NCBI GenBank assembly: GCA_937886455.1
Contig: CALGCU010000301.1
Location: 1 to 6,280 of the forward strand
From: an uncultured Bacteroidales bacterium
Lineage (GTDB): Bacteria > Bacteroidota > Bacteroidia > Bacteroidales > Paludibacteraceae
Direction of reading: 5' to 3'
Length of the DNA: 6,280 bases
Shown here: positions 1-6,240 of the stretch, one piece after another
How the letters are laid out: every line of letters starts with the position of its first letter
Position numbering within the stretch: position 1 is the first letter of the stretch
Translations under genes and position numbers: made by a program
The notes under the pieces: model-generated
Seen by the model: only the letters and a program-made list of their open reading frames with translations
Databases searched by the model: none
Told to the model about the DNA's origin: nothing

Positions 1-900
1 TATGAAGTTACTGTCTTTGAAGCATTACATCAAATCGGTGGTGTACTCAAGTATGGTATTCCTGAATTCCGTCTGCCTAACAAAATAGTGGATGTAGAAA
101 TCAGTAATCTTGAAAAAATGGGTGTTCAATTCATGAAGAACACTATTGTAGGAAAAACCATCTCTACTGACGAATTGATACAAGAGGGTTATGAAGGTAT
201 CTTTGTGGCAAGTGGTGCCGGACTCCCTCGTTTCATGGATATCAAGGGTGAAAACCTTATAGGTGTGATGAGTAGTAATGAATACCTCACGCGTGTTAAC
301 TTGATGGAAGCGGCTAAGGAGGATTCTGATACACCTGTCTTACATGGTAAGTCTATAGCTGTTATCGGAGGTGGTAACACAGCGATGGACTCTGTGCGTA
401 CAGCCTTGCGTATGGGCGCAGAGAGAGCCATGTTGGTCTATCGTCGTAGCGAAGCTGAAATGCCTGCTCGTGTAGAAGAGGTACATCATGCTAAGGAGGA
501 AGGAGTAGAGTTTATGACACTGCATAATCCTATTGAATACATTGGAGATGAAAAAGGACGTGTTAAGCAAATGGTACTTCAAGTAATGGAACTGGGAGAG
601 CCGGATGCTTCAGGAAGACGTTCTCCTGTTCCTATGGAAGGAGTCACTAAAACATTGGATGTAGATGTTGTAGTAGTTAGTGTGGGTGTTTCGCCTAATC
701 CATTGATTCCTAATTCAGTCAAAGGGCTTGAGATTAGCCGTAAAGGAACTATAGTGGTGAATGATGACACAATGCAAAGTTCACTCCCTGTGCTCTTTGC
801 CGGAGGTGATATTGTGCGAGGTGGTGCTACGGTTATCTTGGCTATGAGTGATGGACGTAAGGCAGCTAAGGCTATGAACGAATATCTGCAAATGAAATAA
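1..900 (+). CDS. gltA: GltA/NfnB-type NADPH-binding FAD flavoprotein, 5'-truncated (annotated as NADPH-dependent glutamate synthase small subunit)
   Basis: The reading frame is open from the first base, so the gene starts before the window; 299 residues remain. The first visible part carries the end of the FAD Rossmann fold (VTVFEA, with the acidic residue that normally contacts FAD ribose) and the family signature GGVLKYGIPEFRLP at about residues 13-26. Next come ASGAGLPR (about 70-77), the inserted NADPH-binding motif IGGGNTAMD (about 122-130), YRRSEAEMPAR (about 147-157), and the C-terminal FAD site AGGDIVRGGATVILAMSDGRKAA (split here as AGGDIVRGGATV plus ILAMSDGRKAA, about 267-289). Proteins of this family pass electrons between NADPH, FAD and Fe-S centres. 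As the glutamate synthase small subunit it would feed the large subunit; as NfnB/SudB it would work with an NfnA/SudA partner in ferredoxin-NADP electron transfer. The missing N-terminus (Fe-S cysteines, possible fused PyrK/NfnA-like domain) and the unseen upstream neighbour would decide. The gene ends with TAA followed by two further in-frame TGA codons and a terminator, so it closes its transcription unit. Confidence 0.92.
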   Translation, partial: YEVTVFEALHQIGGVLKYGIPEFRLPNKIVDVEISNLEKMGVQFMKNTIVGKTISTDELIQEGYEGIFVASGAGLPRFMDIKGENLIGVMSSNEYLTRVNLMEAAKEDSDTPVLHGKSIAVIGGGNTAMDSVRTALRMGAERAMLVYRRSEAEMPARVEEVHHAKEEGVEFMTLHNPIEYIGDEKGRVKQMVLQVMELGEPDASGRRSPVPMEGVTKTLDVDVVVVSVGVSPNPLIPNSVKGLEISRKGTIVVNDDTMQSSLPVLFAGGDIVRGGATVILAMSDGRKAAKAMNEYLQMK

Positions 901-911
901 TGATGAACAAT

Positions 912-952
912 GGAAAGGTTAGATGATTTCATCATCTGACCTTTCTTTTGTT
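912..952 (+). terminator. Rho-independent terminator after gltA
   Basis: Left arm 913-926 (GAAAGGTTAGATGA) pairs with right arm 932-945 (TCATCTGACCTTTC) over 14 bp, with a single G-U wobble and a 5-base loop TTTCA. The run TTTTGTT (946-952) follows at once. It begins about 12 bases after the gltA stop and should end that transcript before upp. The T-tract lies on the + strand side; the complementary strand has only short A/T runs, so it is mainly one-directional. Confidence 0.88.
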
Positions 953-991
953 ATTAAGTTTGCAATAACTTATAGTATGGTGGATAATTGA

Positions 992-1024
992 CATAAGTAG
1001 TAGAAATAGTAAATAATACTTATG
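992..1024. promoter_or_regulatory. Imperfect inverted repeat upstream of upp (possible operator or leader hairpin)
   Basis: Arms CATAAGTAGTA (992-1002) and TAATACTTATG (1014-1024) are reverse complements at 10 of 11 positions, the outer 8 without mismatch, separated by 11 A-rich bases. There is no T-tract on either side, so it is not a terminator. It sits 60-90 bases before the upp start, and its right arm coincides with where the -33 box of the promoter candidate at 1042-1049 should lie. This is compatible with a DNA-binding-protein site, or simply with a chance AT-rich palindrome. No binding factor can be named. Confidence 0.35.
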
Positions 1025-1049
1025 CAAAAATATCATCTTTATATATTTA
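1018..1049 (+). promoter_or_regulatory. upp: Weak Bacteroidota-type promoter candidate for upp
   Basis: TATATTTA at 1042-1049 matches the Bacteroidota -7 consensus TAnnTTTG at all fixed positions except the last. The same final A is seen in the better udk promoter candidate in this window. At a 20-base spacing the -33 position reads ACTT (1018-1021), a poor match to TTTG. Transcription would start near 1056 and give a leader of about 28 bases. A promoter must lie between the gltA terminator and upp, but its exact place is uncertain. Confidence 0.3.
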
Positions 1050-1083
1050 GTGAAATAACATTCTTTAGTTAATCGATAAGAAT

Positions 1084-1737
1084 ATGAAAGTTTATGATTT
1101 GTCTGCGCAAAGTTCTGTACTCAATCAGTACTTGAAAGAATTGCGTTCTATTGAAATTCAAGGTGACTCTATGCGCTTTAGGCACAACATTGCTCGTATT
1201 GCTCATGTCATGGCTTATGAGATAAGTAAGAAACTGTCTTATCAAGTGGAAAATGTCACTACTCCATTAGGTGTAGCACCCATAAACATTGCTACCGACA
1301 AACTGGTGTTGGGTACTATCTTGCGAGCAGGACTTCCTTTCCATCAAGGTTTTTTGGATGTGTTTGATCATGCAGAGAATGCTTTTGTTTCTGCTTATCG
1401 CAAGTATAGTGATTCCGTGAACTTTGATATTCATATCGAGTATATCGCTTCTCCGGATTTGAATGACAAAGTGTTGATTCTTTCTGACCCTATGTTGGCA
1501 ACGGGTGGTTCAATGGAATTAGCATATAAAGCCCTACTCACAAAAGGATGTCCGGCTCACACACATCTGGTGGCTATCATAGCAAGCAGACAAGCTGTAG
1601 AATACATTCAGTCACATCTTGCAGATGAGAATGTAACGCTCTGGGTGGCGGCTATTGATGAGGTGCTCAATGATCATTCTTATATAGTACCGGGTCTTGG
1701 TGATGCCGGTGATTTGGCTTTTGGAGAGAAATTATAG
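1084..1737 (+). CDS. upp: Uracil phosphoribosyltransferase
   Basis: This cytoplasmic pyrimidine-salvage enzyme makes UMP and pyrophosphate from uracil and PRPP. The 217-residue product is close to the usual bacterial UPRT length (about 208-216). The PRPP-binding loop is clear: VLILSDPMLATGGSM at residues 130-144. LRAGLP at 80-85 is the flexible substrate loop, and YIVPGLGDAGD at 200-210 is the C-terminal uracil-recognition segment. Two features differ from the Escherichia/Bacillus type: the residue after GDAGD is Leu rather than the common Arg, and the segment after LRAGLP (FHQGFLDVFDHAENAFVSAY) is unlike the usual GMVDG form. It therefore belongs to a divergent branch, but the function call is secure. 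ATG 1084 is the only sensible start: an in-frame TAG lies at 1066-1068. The preceding bases are A-rich (GATAAGAAT) with no strong Shine-Dalgarno, as is common in Bacteroidota. The flippase follows after 49 bases without a terminator, so co-transcription is possible. Confidence 0.95.
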   Translation: MKVYDLSAQSSVLNQYLKELRSIEIQGDSMRFRHNIARIAHVMAYEISKKLSYQVENVTTPLGVAPINIATDKLVLGTILRAGLPFHQGFLDVFDHAENAFVSAYRKYSDSVNFDIHIEYIASPDLNDKVLILSDPMLATGGSMELAYKALLTKGCPAHTHLVAIIASRQAVEYIQSHLADENVTLWVAAIDEVLNDHSYIVPGLGDAGDLAFGEKL

Positions 1738-1786
1738 TCTCTGTTGTCTATACACCAAGCATATAGGGCTAAAAACAGATTGATAG

Positions 1787-3304
1787 ATGGGTGTTATCAT
1801 TCGGCAAAGCATTAAGGGTACAATAGTGAATTATATCGGCGTAGTAGTTGGTTTTTTCACTACTTTCTTTGTGGCTACTCGTTTTCTCACAGCAGAGGAA
1901 ATTGGTCTTACACGTGTTTTGTTAGATGCAGCTATGCTCTTCTCCAGTTTGGCACAATTAGGCACAAATACATCTATAGTGCGTTTCTATCCTTATTTCA
2001 AGGATGATGACAAAGATGATCATGGTTTCTTCTTCTGGAGTATAGCTGTGCCTTTTCTGGGCTTTGTTATTTTCAGTGTTCTTTTTTGGGCTTTACGTGA
2101 GGTAATGGCAGAGGCTTTTTCTGAAAAGTCGGATATGTTTGTTACCTACTATAAGTGCATTTTCCCATTGGCGTTTTCTTTGCTTTACATGGCTGTGTCG
2201 GAAGCCAATGCCAATGTCTTGATGCGCATTGTAGTACCTAAGTTTGTACGTGAAGTGGGTGTCAGAGTACTTACACTGGTTGTTTATTTTCTTTATGCTT
2301 TTTCCGTTTTAGACTTGGATGGTTTTGTCTATGCTTTTTGTGGTGTATATGCTGTGGCTTTGGTGGTAGATGTGTGTTATCTGTTCTCATTAAAACACAT
2401 TTCGCTCAAGCCCGACTTAAAGTTTATTACGCCTCAACTTCGACGTGACTATCTTCTCTACACACTCTTTCTCATCACATCCGTGGTGAGCAGTGTGTTA
2501 GCCCCTTTTGCTAATTCCTTTTTCATTAGTGCTAAGATGGGGTTGGCTTACACAGGAGTGTTTGCTATAGCCAGTTATATTACGGCTTTGATAGAGATTC
2601 CTTATCGCTCTTTAGGTACAATTGCTCAGCCACAATTGTCGCGCGCCATCAAGGATAATGCAATTGCGGAAACCAATATGTTAATACGTCGCATTTCATT
2701 TCACCAACTTTTGGCAGGTGCGTTTATGTTCTTGCTTATCTGGATGAATCTTGATTTGCTCTTTCGTATCATTCCCAATGGAGAACAATATGCCACAGCT
2801 AAGTGGGTGGTGTTCTTGTTGTCTTTAAGTAAACTTTACAACTCTATTTGTAGCATTGGTCTTTCTGTGCTCAACTACTCTCGTTTTTATTACTATTCTC
2901 TTGTCTTCTCGGCTTTGTTCACAGTCTTGTCCATTGTTTTCAACAATTGGTTTATTCCCGTGTGGGGAATGGAAGGTGCTGCTCTTGCCACACTCGTAGC
3001 ATCTTTCATCTATTATTCGCTCTTGCTACTTCTCAATTATGTAAAACTCAAAACTTCCCCTCTTTCTTTGCGTCAGTTGGCAGTTGTGGGATTGTTCTTG
3101 TTGTTTGGTTTGGGTGATGTTTTGTGGAAGAAACTTCAGGTGTGTTTCTTACCAGATGACTTATTGTGGAGTTTAGGTGCAGCAGTGGTGCAAACTTCCC
3201 TTTTTGCTTTAGTGGCTGTTTGGGTGGTCTATCGTTTGCGTTTGTCTGACGATGTCAATGGCTTGATTGACTCGGTGTTGCAATGCATTGGGCTTAGGCG
3301 GTAA
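1787..3304 (+). CDS. Multi-pass polysaccharide/lipid-linked oligosaccharide flippase (Wzx/PST-like, MOP superfamily)
   Basis: The product is a 505-residue, very hydrophobic inner-membrane protein. I count about 14 membrane segments by eye, near residues 12-30, 43-60, 82-101, 119-138, 159-175, 179-200, 222-241, 252-270, 307-327, 337-361, 369-388, 396-417, 429-445 and 461-483. This number, the length and the opening (RQSIKGTIVNYIGVVVGFFTT, given here as RQSIKGTIVNYIG then VVVGFFTT, followed by FLTAEEIGL) are typical of Wzx-type flippases. The stretch WGMEGAALATLVASFIYY (about 393-410) resembles the repeat region of MOP-superfamily carriers. Family members move undecaprenyl-linked glycans across the inner membrane for O-antigen, capsule or exopolysaccharide. 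A charged loop at 72-79 (KDDDKDDH) links segments 2 and 3. No glycosyltransferase or polymerase lies nearby, so the substrate cannot be inferred. ATG 1787 comes 49 bases after upp. Its stop is 26 bases from the stop of the convergent transglycosylase gene, with no convincing terminator between them. Confidence 0.85.
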   Translation: MGVIIRQSIKGTIVNYIGVVVGFFTTFFVATRFLTAEEIGLTRVLLDAAMLFSSLAQLGTNTSIVRFYPYFKDDDKDDHGFFFWSIAVPFLGFVIFSVLFWALREVMAEAFSEKSDMFVTYYKCIFPLAFSLLYMAVSEANANVLMRIVVPKFVREVGVRVLTLVVYFLYAFSVLDLDGFVYAFCGVYAVALVVDVCYLFSLKHISLKPDLKFITPQLRRDYLLYTLFLITSVVSSVLAPFANSFFISAKMGLAYTGVFAIASYITALIEIPYRSLGTIAQPQLSRAIKDNAIAETNMLIRRISFHQLLAGAFMFLLIWMNLDLLFRIIPNGEQYATAKWVVFLLSLSKLYNSICSIGLSVLNYSRFYYYSLVFSALFTVLSIVFNNWFIPVWGMEGAALATLVASFIYYSLLLLLNYVKLKTSPLSLRQLAVVGLFLLFGLGDVLWKKLQVCFLPDDLLWSLGAAVVQTSLFALVAVWVVYRLRLSDDVNGLIDSVLQCIGLRR

Positions 3305-3330
3305 TTTTCTCTTATTTATTTACTTTCGCC

Positions 3331-4731
3331 TTATTTTTCTTTACTCCACATGTGGTAGGTGTTGATGACGTTCCTTACATAGGTACATGTGGGTCGTCCA
3401 TTAAATCTTCCAAATCGCACATCCGGGTCTTCATAGTATTCTTGTTTGTTTTTATGTAGCAGATAATAGGCTACGTTTCCATACCAGATATGCGGATTGC
3501 GTCCGTTTTTTTCGGTAAGTCGCATGGCATCCAACACATGTGCAGGTCCGGCATTATAACTAGCCAAGATAAACTTAATGCGTTCATCCGGGTCGTCTAT
3601 GTCATGATAAATCATGTTGAGATACTTTATATATTCCACACCGGCACGTATGTTCTCTGCCGGGTCAAACATAGTGGTGTCATTCAGTCCGAATCTTCTC
3701 GCAGTGATAGGCATTAGTTGCATGAGTCCGCATGCTCCGGCAGGTGATATAGTGAGTGGATTAAAGCGTGATTCATGATAACACAATGCCGCCAGTAGTT
3801 TCCAGTCCCATTGGATGCGTGGGGCATATTCCTTGAAGTAGTCATCATAGGGTGATATTTCTCTTTGTACCTTAGTGCTGATATTTGTAAGTAAGGCGGC
3901 TTGATCAATATACTTCTTTTGTAGTTGTGAAAGTATAGTTGAGTTGCTATCTCTCCATTGCTTGATGGTGTGTAGCATGCAGCTGTCTTTCATCATCCAG
4001 CCTGTGGCATGTGGCGTACTGACTGACAGACTGATATTGAGTTGAGGGTAAATTTTCTTATATGCCTTAGCCTCATATTGTTCTACCACAGCATAGTCCC
4101 ATTTGTCATTTACCACCCCTTTTATAAGGTAATCAGATGACAGTGTGTCTCGTACAAGTCCTAATCGGATATTACCACCCACTTCTCGATTGATGCGTAA
4201 GAGTTGTTTGTGTTCAGGGCTGTTGCGCCTCACTATCACTTTCTGTTGAGTGAGTTGTGCAGTGCTGTTGAGGGCATTCTCTCCATCTCGTTGTACCACA
4301 ACTATCGGGCTTGCCGTTTGCATAGGCATAAACAAAATATTCTCTCCTTTGTGTGTTATGGGGTAGGGGTAAGCTACCAAGTCTATCTTGTCGCTTTTAA
4401 GTGCAGATAGCAGTTTTTCTTTGGGCATGGGGTGTATTTCTACTGTCCATCCAGCGCTTTGTGCAATATAGTGCAGGAGGTCATAGTCATAGCCTGCTTC
4501 TTGTTCGTTAGATTGATTCCAGCTGGTTACAGATGCACACATTCCCACTCGCAGAGTGTCGCTCCACGTCTTATCCATCTGATTGGACAATTCGCTTTTC
4601 GGATGTGACCAATCCACACAAACCATCAGTGTGCATAGCAATAACGCCACACATATATAACTATATTTTTTAGTCAAAACTCTTTTCAAGGGTTTTTGCT
4701 TTTTTTGTTTAGCATTTGTCGGATATGTCAC
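3331..4731 (-). CDS. mltF: MltF-type membrane-bound lytic transglycosylase (solute-binding-like domain plus SLT catalytic domain)
   Basis: The enzyme is predicted to cleave the MurNAc-GlcNAc bond of peptidoglycan non-hydrolytically in the periplasm. The 466 residues comprise a Lys-rich N-terminus (1-22), a hydrophobic signal-anchor at about 24-39, a family-3 solute-binding-like domain at about 58-265 (TLRVGM, GYDYDLLHYIA, DLVAYPYPIT), and an SLT domain at about 305-430. The catalytic Glu is E320 in YHESRFNP; GLMQLMP (335-341) and ASYNAGPAHVLDA (390-402) are the other SLT signatures. Length and domain order match E. coli MltF (about 500 residues). Cys38 follows LMV, a poor lipobox, so anchoring by an uncleaved helix or an atypical lipoprotein signal are both open. 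The usual ligand-binding Arg after the 'T-x-x' turn of the sensor domain is replaced (THKGE, 126-130). The start is GTG at 4731-4729; the frame is closed upstream by the exonuclease's own TAG at 4752-4750. TTG at codon 15 is a possible later start, but it would shorten the basic region before the helix. It is third in a leftward operon, 18 bases after the exonuclease. Confidence 0.9.
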   Translation of the reverse strand: MTYPTNAKQKKQKPLKRVLTKKYSYICVALLLCTLMVCVDWSHPKSELSNQMDKTWSDTLRVGMCASVTSWNQSNEQEAGYDYDLLHYIAQSAGWTVEIHPMPKEKLLSALKSDKIDLVAYPYPITHKGENILFMPMQTASPIVVVQRDGENALNSTAQLTQQKVIVRRNSPEHKQLLRINREVGGNIRLGLVRDTLSSDYLIKGVVNDKWDYAVVEQYEAKAYKKIYPQLNISLSVSTPHATGWMMKDSCMLHTIKQWRDSNSTILSQLQKKYIDQAALLTNISTKVQREISPYDDYFKEYAPRIQWDWKLLAALCYHESRFNPLTISPAGACGLMQLMPITARRFGLNDTTMFDPAENIRAGVEYIKYLNMIYHDIDDPDERIKFILASYNAGPAHVLDAMRLTEKNGRNPHIWYGNVAYYLLHKNKQEYYEDPDVRFGRFNGRPTCTYVRNVINTYHMWSKEK

Positions 4732-4749
4732 ATCATTTCCGCATTGTGC

Positions 4750-5496
4750 CTACTTATAAGTGGAATGAATGTTAGCAGTTGCTACACACTCTTCGCCTTT
4801 CATTCGGAGAAACACTTGTATGGTGGCAACAACGTCTTTCTCGCAATATGTGGCTATGCGCTTGATGTCGTGTTCCTGGTGATATACCCTTGCCACTTCA
4901 CTTCCATCAATGTCGTCTTTTGGGGTGGGAATACCAAAGATAGCTGTTAATGTTTTTAGGGATGTAAATGTCTTGTAGTCGCCAAACTTCCACAATTCCA
5001 TTGTGTCAATAAAGTTCAGTTCCCATGGTTTCTTTCCCGCTATTTGCAAACAATCGGGTAGTTTGATTCCATTGATGAGTGCTCTCCGGCAGATATATGG
5101 AATGTCAAATTCCTTGATGTTATGTCCACAGAAGCTGTGATTAGGGGTAATGAAGAATCGTGCTACGAGGTCCATAAACTCACTGATTACCTTGTGTTCA
5201 TCTTCCCCACAGAAGGACTTGGTTCGGATACACCTTACTCCGCTTTCTTTGTCTTTGTGGCAGTAGCCCACAGATATACACACTATGCGACCAAACTCAG
5301 CATAAATGCCGGCTTCTTGGGTATATCCTTCGGCTGGAGTGTTATATGCGTAGCGTTCAGGGTTGCGCATACTCAGTCCGTTGAGTTTTTCTTCCCAGAT
5401 GTGTTGTAGTTCCGGCTTTACGTCGTTAAAATCGGCTTTGTCGGGTGTTGTTTCAATATCGAGAAACAATATCTTGTCATACGAAGTATGAATCAT
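4750..5496 (-). CDS. DnaQ-like 3'-5' exonuclease, related to the exonuclease domain of family B DNA polymerases
   Basis: The 248-residue soluble protein has the three DEDD-superfamily exonuclease motifs (numbered from the ATG). Exo I is ILFLDIETTP with D13 and E15, Exo II is GHNIKEFDIPY with N126 and D131, and Exo III is YCEKDVVAT with Y217 and D221 (YxxxD, the DEDDy form). The four acidic residues would hold two metal ions for 3'-end hydrolysis. It is a stand-alone exonuclease; no polymerase domain is present and the length fits the family of predicted PolB-related exonucleases (Pfam DNA_pol_B_exo2). FIDTMELWKFGDYKTFTSLKTL is split here as FIDTMELWKFGD (about 162-173) and YKTFTSLKTL, a segment typical of that family between motifs II and III. 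The physiological substrate is unknown. Start choice: ATG at 5496-5494 leaves 2 bases after the udk stop (TGA, 5501-5499). A TTG at 5502-5500 overlapping that stop would add two residues and is less likely. Translational coupling with udk is likely. The stop is TAG at 4752-4750. Confidence 0.88.
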   Translation of the reverse strand: MIHTSYDKILFLDIETTPDKADFNDVKPELQHIWEEKLNGLSMRNPERYAYNTPAEGYTQEAGIYAEFGRIVCISVGYCHKDKESGVRCIRTKSFCGEDEHKVISEFMDLVARFFITPNHSFCGHNIKEFDIPYICRRALINGIKLPDCLQIAGKKPWELNFIDTMELWKFGDYKTFTSLKTLTAIFGIPTPKDDIDGSEVARVYHQEHDIKRIATYCEKDVVATIQVFLRMKGEECVATANIHSTYK

Positions 5497-5498
5497 AT

Positions 5499-6110
5499 TC
5501 AAGGTTTGTTAAATCGGTGTGACAAATAACGTGTAATCACGTCGATGGCGATGTGGTTGTTTCCACCTTCCGGCACAATCAGGTCGGCTTTACGCTTGGT
5601 GGGCTCTACAAACTGTTCGTGCATGGGTTTCACTGTGCTGAGATATTGTTTCATTACGCTCTCCATGGTTCTTCCACGTTCGTTAACATCGCGTTTCAAA
5701 CGGCGAATAAAGCGTACATCTGCATCAGTGTCAACGAATAACTTTACATCGCATAGTTCACACAATTCCGGGCTGCTGAACAGTAAAATCCCTTCCACAA
5801 TAATGATGTCTGCACTATCCATTTGTTGCCACTCTTCATTCCGTTGGTGATGTGCAAAGTCGTATGTGGGGTGCATGATGCTTTTTCCTTCTTTTAGTTG
5901 CTTGATGTGTTCTACAAGTAGTTCGGTGTCAAGTGCATCCGGGTGGTCGTAGTTCTGACGACTACGTTCTTCAAGTGACATTTCCGGGTGTGACTTATAG
6001 TAGAAGTCATGCGGAAGTATAACAGCCTGTTTTTTGAAAATTTGATATAACTTTTTGGCAATGGTGGTTTTGCCCGAGCCTGTTCCACCAGCAATTCCGA
6101 TTACTAACAT
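5499..6110 (-). CDS. udk: Uridine kinase (uridine/cytidine kinase)
   Basis: This cytoplasmic enzyme phosphorylates uridine and cytidine to UMP and CMP using a nucleoside triphosphate, the salvage route parallel to upp. The 203 residues match the usual bacterial Udk length (about 205-215). Walker A is GGTGSGKTT (8-16). HDFYYK (34-39), NYDHPDA (53-59) and PTYDF (81-85) are the nucleoside-site motifs, IIIVEGILLF (102-111) is the central strand, RRLKRDVNERGR (136-147) the lid, and KPMHEQFVEPTKRKAD (161-176) the C-terminal signature. No essential residue appears to be missing. The frame is open further upstream to a TTG at 6173, but that region contains the promoter and the extra residues look non-homologous, so ATG 6110-6108, directly before LVIGIAGGTGSGKT, is chosen. 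It is the first gene of a leftward set with the exonuclease (2-base gap) and the transglycosylase. Confidence 0.95.
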   Translation of the reverse strand: MLVIGIAGGTGSGKTTIAKKLYQIFKKQAVILPHDFYYKSHPEMSLEERSRQNYDHPDALDTELLVEHIKQLKEGKSIMHPTYDFAHHQRNEEWQQMDSADIIIVEGILLFSSPELCELCDVKLFVDTDADVRFIRRLKRDVNERGRTMESVMKQYLSTVKPMHEQFVEPTKRKADLIVPEGGNNHIAIDVITRYLSHRFNKP

Positions 6111-6142
6111 GATAGATTGTGTTTTTTGTGGTTTACGGAGTG

Positions 6143-6174
6143 TAAAAGTAGTACAAACTGCGCAAAGTCCCAAA
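6143..6174 (-). promoter_or_regulatory. udk: Bacteroidota-type promoter for the udk-exonuclease-mltF operon
   Basis: On the minus strand, TTTG (6174-6171) is followed by exactly 20 bases and then TACTTTTA (6150-6143). This fits the Bacteroidota housekeeping pattern of a -33 TTTG and a -7 TAnnTTTG, with only the last base of the -7 box off. Transcription would start near 6136 and give a leader of about 25 bases before the udk ATG. No inverted repeat or other operator-like element overlaps it. Confidence 0.55.
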
Positions 6175-6240
6175 TAATTCTATCATCATTCTGTATTTTC
6201 TGCTGTTAATGTATGTTTGTGTGATGATGACATCGGCTAT

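Noticed and set aside
189..935. Open frames on the minus strand opposite gltA
   Set aside because: They overlap a well-recognised gene in other frames, and their translations show no domain or sensible composition.
988..1016. TTGACA at 988-993 with TAAATA 16 bases later as an E. coli-type sigma-70 promoter for upp
   Set aside because: The genes point to Bacteroidota, whose main sigma factor uses a different consensus; AT-rich DNA gives such matches easily.
1725..1742. Small hairpin AGAGA / TCTCT across the end of upp
   Set aside because: Five pairs, 8-base loop, no T-tract; expected by chance. It does not separate upp from the flippase gene.
3296..3338. Hairpin AGGCG / CGCCT followed by TTATTTTTC at the convergent junction, as a terminator
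   Set aside because: Only 5 bp with a 26-base loop; too weak to call a terminator.
3490..5850. Open frames on the plus strand opposite the transglycosylase, exonuclease and udk genes
   Set aside because: Short shadows of strongly supported genes, Ser/Cys/His-rich and without recognisable motifs.
6111..6173. N-terminal extension of udk by 21 residues from a TTG at 6173
   Set aside because: It covers the promoter candidate and leader, starts at a TTG that is itself the -33 box, and adds residues before an N-terminus that already fits the kinase fold.
6181..6228. Inverted repeat ATCATCA / TGATGAT upstream of udk
   Set aside because: Seven bases of low-complexity sequence with a loop of more than 30 bases; no support as a functional element.
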